A stretch of DNA of 10,765 nucleotides from the NCBI GenBank assembly GCA_028565635.1, contig JAOXYB010060201.1, positions 1 through 10,765 on the forward strand, given 5' to 3'. The translations under genes were made by a program, and so were the position numbers. Shown here piece by piece: positions 6,843-10,765 of this stretch. Source of the stretch: Phoronis ovalis. Taxonomy: Eukaryota > Phoronida > Phoronidae. The number at the start of each line of letters is the position of its first letter. The stretch's first letter is position 1. The notes under the pieces were generated by a model. That model ran no database searches. It was given only the letters and a program-made list of their open reading frames with translations, and was not told the DNA's origin.

Positions 6843-9800
6843 CTGAAATTAATGGCAACAAAAACTATTTAATATTTCTGCCTGTTTTAAATTGTATAAT
6901 AAAAACAGGAACTGTGGCATCAATATACTTTTATTTTACAACTTTACAAGAAACAAATTATGGACCCTGTTAAGATTAATATTCCACCCTCCCCTAATAT
7001 TACACATGCAAAAATCTTTAAAATAAGTGTTAATATTTGGATTTTTTGAGTTTAAATGTTCTATAATATAATATAATCTGTCTTATAAAATTTTCTTTCC
7101 TGATTTTTTAAAGTCATGTAAACCTTTATTTATAGTTTAATTGAATGGTAGCTTGCATTCGGTATAAAAACAGAAATAGGAGGTAAATCAACTAAACCCT
7201 CAGACTGACACATTTGACATTCAACACTTGCGGCACATGGTCCTTGAGTTGGGAATAACTTCGGATAATATCTTTTGAGAAGGAAAAAAAAGAGGAAATA
7301 TTTAGCAGCTTTTATGACAAGTCGCTCAATTAATCGATTCATTGTTTATCATATATTTCAAATTAATTTTTCATTCAGCACTTACATCTGGACTTGAATT
7401 AGGTTGACTGTTAGCTTTTTGTAAGTACCTTACTGCTTCGCTTATGCTTTTCAATTCAATGTGGCACTAGAAACACCATAAAAAAGACATATTAGTCAGT
7501 AAGCATATTAAAACCGTATTATCATAATCACCTACCTAAACCAGACAGGTACCTGAATATTACTAATTTAAAGCTTAACTTGTAAAATTTGGACAGGAAT
7601 ACATGCATTACATAACAATTATGCATTATAACAGTATTGGAATGCACATCATAGTTTGTACTAGATTTTTGATATGTGATGCAAAACTTATATTACTGGA
7701 AAAGGGAGACAACCGACAGGAACTACTACATAAAATATAAATTTTCTGGGTATAGTTTTGAAGAAACTTGCCTGGTGACTATATACCACCTGCTTTGCTA
7801 TTTTACAAATCAGTAAGACGGTAAGCACTAAAACACATAGTCCTGTGTATAACTTGAAACAATGTGGCACATCAATGTCTATTACATTTTTTAATAGTCT
7901 TACCTTTGCTATATACAGTAAACATTCTTTCCAAACCTTGCCATCATCTGTCAAATCATCAGCTTTCTGGAAATGCTCCAGAGCTTCTTGTACACTTGAG
8001 CTAGGAGGTTCACCAAACAATGTGGCTGCTACTTTTCTTTCAATCCATGTTAACATAGACACCTAAAAGAACATGGTGTAATGTATTAAAGGAAAGGTTC
8101 AACCACAGTAGCAACACTGTGTGTGAAAGAAATAACATTAATATACTTTAATACTTTGTTGCAAAAATAAAGTTTCAAAACTAAAAAGCACTTATTCATT
8201 TGAAAAAAAGATTGAAAAATCTTCAAAATGGGGTTACTTTGGGTACATTAAAATAATACCTTTCAATGTTCTAGATGGACAGGTTTTTACAGCTTTACAG
8301 TTAAGAACAGCAGTGCTTATAGCACATAATTCACTACCAGATGTATCTAATAATATTTCCCTATTCCTGAAATAATAGCATTAACTGGTTAATAATTCTA
8401 AGCCCCTTTCTTTGTTATAATTCTCAATGAACAATTCTAAAACAAACTTACTGCAAAGCACCATCTCCCAATTAAGTAGTGTGCAGAAGCATCGCTAGGA
8501 TTAATTTCTATTGCTTTCTCTATATGTTCCTAAAATGCATGTAAAGGCACATGTACATATACAATTGTACAAAGGCAAAATAAGAAAATGCTAGCACAGA
8601 ATTGGACAGGGCAACATTCTAACACAAGATGGCTGAAAAATAATGGCATATACAGCCCAAACCAAGGGAAACATTTTGCAGATTAGCTGTCAACAAAAGG
8701 TCCATTATTATTTTCTACCAATTGTAACATCCGATCCAGCAGACAGATTTCCAGAAGCCGTACAGACAGGTGGCAGAAGATAAATCGGGCCTGTGAATGT
8801 ATATTCAAGCATATGAACTTGATGCGATTGTTTACTACATAAATGAAATAAAATTGTCATACTATATAAAACAACGGACTTCATTACACTGAACATGGAA
8901 GAGGCCCAATATTTAGTAACATCTGGTGAAAAAGAAAGTGTTCTGAAAGTCATTCAATGTGTAGATACAATCACATTTTTTTTATTATAGACTGCCAACT
9001 AAAAAACAACCTTCTTTCTCCAAGCAATTCACAATCATTAATTTAAAATTCATTAAGTTGTTTCAGAAAATCTAATGAACAAAGCAATGCTTTATTTTAT
9101 TTGTCTGGAGAATCATAAATATAACATAATCAGATTATTTAACACTAAAGGGCAAACTGTACCACCTAATGACATTTAAACTCAAGAAAATTTATTATCA
9201 TGCTGCAAAAGCTATATACCTTTAGGTTATCTAACCACCACTTTACAGCATTCATGCGTTTGAACATAAAAGTTTGATAAATACAAGCCATTTGGCTTAA
9301 AAATTAAATAAATTACCAGGCATGTGGCTTATAAATTGGAAAAATTATCAATTATTAGGAATATTACCTTAAAAACGAAGCCATCACTTATCTTCTGCTG
9401 AACGCTCACAAAGTCTGCTATGCTTCCTAATGCAATGGCATACCTGTGAATTAATTTACTTTAGTATTTCAGGATTTCAAAATTTAGAATTAGTTTTGTC
9501 AATCAAAGTGTCAGCATGAACTAATATTAGTAATGGAAACAACGCTATGTGTAAACAACACAGAACTGACATTGATTCTCGTATTCAAGTGAACAAGTAA
9601 AGAAAACTTCCAGTCTTACTTTTATGAAACCATATTTTGTAAAATCTCAAATTTTCCAGATATGGTTAAGATTAACAAGTTATTGTCTTTTCACTTGTGT
9701 TAAGAAAAAGAAAAAAGTGGTGGTCAAGACATGCACATTTATGTAATTCCTTCCAGCAGATAATAGGCGTGGAGCAAATCATACTTTCACTTATTTGTAT

Positions 9801-10417
9801 TCCTAAATGACAACAAAATATGTATAATAACATTACTAAGTGGATGAAAATATTTCTGATTTTCAATACTCACCATTTGTGTATACTTGAATTTGTAACC
9901 CCAAGGTTTAATCCTTCTTGTGCAAGATCCTTGGCTTTAAATATAAGTTCTTTCCTTTTTGTTTTATTCCCCTTTAATCCTTCTAGTTGTGACTTTAGAT
10001 ATGTGGCTTGTGAATACCTCCACATAAATTCAACATCACTACCATACTACAGGACAAAACACAAAAGACATTCATCAGTAGTAGGTTATGTAATGTCTCG
10101 TGTACAATATCTTACAATAAATATATCAAGCAATTATGCAAATTTTTTCTGAATTTTTTCAATACCCAGAATTGTCCCATTTATTGTTTCTCTACAAGAA
10201 GCAAAATTAAAATGGTAATTTTTTACCTGTTACCTTTTTATAATTTTTCTCGCACAATAAAACTGCCTCTTCTTTCATTACATCACTTCCTTCTATTAGT
10301 GTATCTAGTCGTTCATAGAACTGAGATGCATCACCCACTGCACCACTGATTAGGTCCTCTTCCCTTGATGAGATTTCATCAACATTAGTTTGTAAAACGT
10401 CAATCTCGGCAAAGCTG
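6792..10417 (-). CDS. RMDN1: Regulator of microtubule dynamics protein 1-like (RMDN/FAM82 family), spliced, 5'-partial
   Basis: Seven minus-strand exons, 10234-10417, 9874-10046, 9368-9443, 8452-8529, 7904-8062, 7386-7466 and 6792-6842, all have GT...AG borders and join in one frame to about 266 residues and a TAA stop at 6792-6794. Family signatures are visible: [10 protein letters not shown] near the start of the repeat domain, [34 protein letters not shown], and [17 protein letters not shown] followed by a helical repeat and a short C-terminal helix. These helix pairs form the TPR-like array of RMDN proteins, which are reported at microtubules, spindle poles and mitochondria or the ER. Human RMDN1 is about 314 residues, so the missing N-terminal part (possible targeting or membrane segment) lies beyond the right edge. 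The PPSS motif fits RMDN1 better than RMDN2/3 as I remember them, but the paralogue choice is inference. The family assignment is firm. Confidence 0.9.
6843..7385 (-). other. RMDN intron f-g
   Basis: This 543-bp intron is bounded by GTAAGT and TTTCAG and is AT-rich. A 70-codon minus-strand open frame at 7130-7342 is not flanked by matching splice phases and does not resemble the family. Confidence 0.82.
7386..7466 (-). CDS. RMDN1: RMDN exon f
   Basis: An 81-nt phase 0/0 exon lies between TTTCTAG and GAT|GTAAGT. It encodes [20 protein letters not shown] followed by QPNSSPD, the last full helix pair of the repeat array. The preceding exon's IAK joins to CHIEL, as expected for the family. Confidence 0.92.
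7467..7903 (-). other. RMDN intron e-f
   Basis: This 437-bp intron is bounded by GTAAGA and TTTCTAG. I see only AT-rich sequence and an open frame that continues exon e for about 70 codons; no second gene is supported. Confidence 0.85.
7904..8062 (-). CDS. RMDN1: RMDN exon e
   Basis: A 159-nt, 53-codon phase 0/0 exon has acceptor TTTTAG and donor AAAG|GTAAGA. It encodes [20 protein letters not shown], then [17 protein letters not shown] and a repeat helix ending LLYIAK. The W-x-x-R-K-x-A-x-x-L-F-x-x-P-P-S-S signature is diagnostic for the RMDN family. The reading frame stays open into the following intron until 7688, but the strong donor and the homology place the exon end at 7904. Confidence 0.94.
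8063..8451 (-). other. RMDN intron d-e with a candidate cryptic or poison exon
   Basis: This 389-bp intron is bounded by GTAAGT and TTTTAG. Within it, 8260-8366 on the minus strand has an exon-like layout: acceptor TTATTTCAG and donor AAAG|GTATTA. It is 107 nt long, so inclusion shifts the frame, and in the RMDN frame it reads GAA then TAG at once. Confidence 0.75.
8452..8529 (-). CDS. RMDN1: RMDN exon d
   Basis: A 78-nt, 26-codon phase 0/0 exon lies between TTTTAG and GCA|GTAAGT. It encodes [20 protein letters not shown] followed by GRWCFA. This is the most recognisable TPR-like repeat of the family: a helix, an N-P turn, then a second helix with the GxWCF motif. Confidence 0.94.
8530..9367 (-). 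other. RMDN intron c-d, longest intron of this gene in the window
   Basis: This 838-bp intron is bounded by GTAATA and TTTTAG. It contains one plus-strand curiosity, a TATATAAA motif at 8863-8870 followed by a 31-codon open frame at 8895-8990, described under findings. No protein family was recognised on either strand. Confidence 0.85.
9368..9443 (-). CDS. RMDN1: RMDN exon c
   Basis: A 76-nt exon lies between TTCACAG and AAG|GTAATA. It finishes the split tryptophan and encodes [20 protein letters not shown] and GFVFK, matching the family pattern W-Y-A-I-x-L-x-x-x-x-D followed by a lysine-rich helix that leads into KEH in the next exon. It ends in phase 0. Confidence 0.92.
9444..9873 (-). other. 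RMDN intron b-c
   Basis: This 430-bp intron is bounded by GTGAGT and TTCACAG. Open frames inside it are short, AT-driven and unlike any family I know. Nothing else was recognised. Confidence 0.85.
9874..10046 (-). CDS. RMDN1: RMDN exon b
   Basis: The acceptor is CCTGTAG and the donor TG|GTGAGT. The 173-nt exon opens in phase 0 with [20 protein letters not shown], the conserved first repeat helix, followed by a basic linker ([11 protein letters not shown]) and [13 protein letters not shown]. The last two bases (TG) complete a tryptophan codon with the first base of the next exon, giving the family's HKWYAI junction. Confidence 0.92.
10234..10417 (-). CDS. RMDN1: RMDN exon a (first exon visible)
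   Basis: This 184-nt exon starts with the last base of a split codon and ends in phase 0 at AAG|GTAACA. It encodes [15 protein letters not shown], then an acidic stretch and [19 protein letters not shown], which fits the first helix of the RMDN domain. The acceptor is a CAGCAG tandem, so the exon may begin at 10417 or 10414. No start codon is present, and at least one upstream exon is expected to the right of the window. Confidence 0.85.
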
Positions 10418-10765
10418 CTGTAATAAAGAATAACTTACTATTAAGATACAGTCGATTTTGAATACAAATAAAACTGCAAACACAGTACTTATAAACAATA
10501 TGCAGCAGCCAGTGAATTATTTAGCTTGATACATATGACTATCACATATGGTACGTGTGTATCTATATGTATGTGTGTATATGTATGTATATGTATATAA
10601 TGTGTGTGTGTGTTATATGTGTGTGTGTATATGTATGTATATGTATATAATGTGTGTGTGTGTGTATGCGTGTGTGTGCATGTGTGCGCGTGTGTGTGGT
10701 GTGCGTGTGTGTATATATATGTGTATATATATGTGTATATATAGGTTACGTCTGATAGCTATATA
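10418..10765. other. Upstream RMDN intron or flank; no gene seen
   Basis: This stretch lies 5' of the first visible RMDN exon in its transcription direction. I see no coding exon. About 10545-10745 is a TG/TA microsatellite. The intron's 5' end and the exon with the start codon must be outside the window. Confidence 0.6.
10545..10745. repeat. TG/TA-rich microsatellite with 50-bp higher-order period
   Basis: The tract alternates purine and pyrimidine as (TG)n, (TATG)n and (TATA)n blocks. A 42-bp segment at 10572-10613 recurs exactly at 10622-10663, giving a 50-bp period over the simple repeat. The distal part becomes TGTGCGCG-rich and then TATATATG-rich. It lies in what should be an RMDN intron or 5' flank. 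Confidence 0.93.

Noticed and set aside
7688-8062. A 124-codon continuous minus-strand frame as a single-exon gene
   Set aside because: Only the first 53 codons are RMDN-like; a strong GTAAGA donor at 7903 and the next in-phase exon at 7386-7466 show that the rest is intron read-through.
9820-10152. 110-codon plus-strand frame
   Set aside because: It is an antisense shadow of the well-supported RMDN exon b.
1-10765. CRISPR arrays, bacterial operons or defence systems
   Set aside because: The window is eukaryotic with spliced genes; no regularly spaced repeats with unique spacers are present.

Overview
The window is eukaryotic nuclear DNA from an AT-rich invertebrate, most likely a mollusc or another lophotrochozoan; that placement is an inference. 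The evidence for a eukaryote is direct. No long continuous bacterial-style genes exist, but short coding blocks on the minus strand have canonical GT...AG borders, compatible phases and recognisable animal protein families. Introns are short (about 0.2 to 1.4 kb), and intergenic DNA is rich in short tandem repeats.

Two spliced genes lie head to tail on the minus strand, so the window reads right to left. Gene 1 (coding exons within 6792-10417) encodes a TPR-like protein of the regulator of microtubule dynamics (RMDN/FAM82) family, closest to RMDN1. Seven exons join in frame to about 266 residues ending at a stop codon; the N-terminus is beyond the right edge. Its probable poly(A) signal is at 6337-6342. 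Gene 2 (coding exons within 1652-4217) encodes the N-terminal half of a secreted protein of the C16orf89/UPF0764 (DUF4735) family. It has a signal peptide and three in-frame exons; the remaining exons are beyond the left edge. A TATA-like box and a candidate 97-nt 5'UTR intron lie just upstream of its start.

Between the genes (about 4535-6330) I see no coding sequence, only AT-rich DNA and a 30-bp tandem duplication. Intron 1 of gene 2 carries a roughly 600-bp inverted-repeat (foldback) element with 11-bp flanking direct repeats and a nested insertion in one arm. The left 850 bases hold several short tandem repeats and a possible plus-strand LTR remnant. The right end is a TG/TA microsatellite with a 50-bp higher-order period.

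Nothing in the sequence shows that the two genes act together; they are neighbours only. The observations most worth a second look are the intronic foldback element, a candidate stop-containing (poison) exon in RMDN intron 4, the NAGNAG acceptor, the candidate 5'UTR intron of gene 2 and the LTR-like fragment. I did not find a convincing new biological system.
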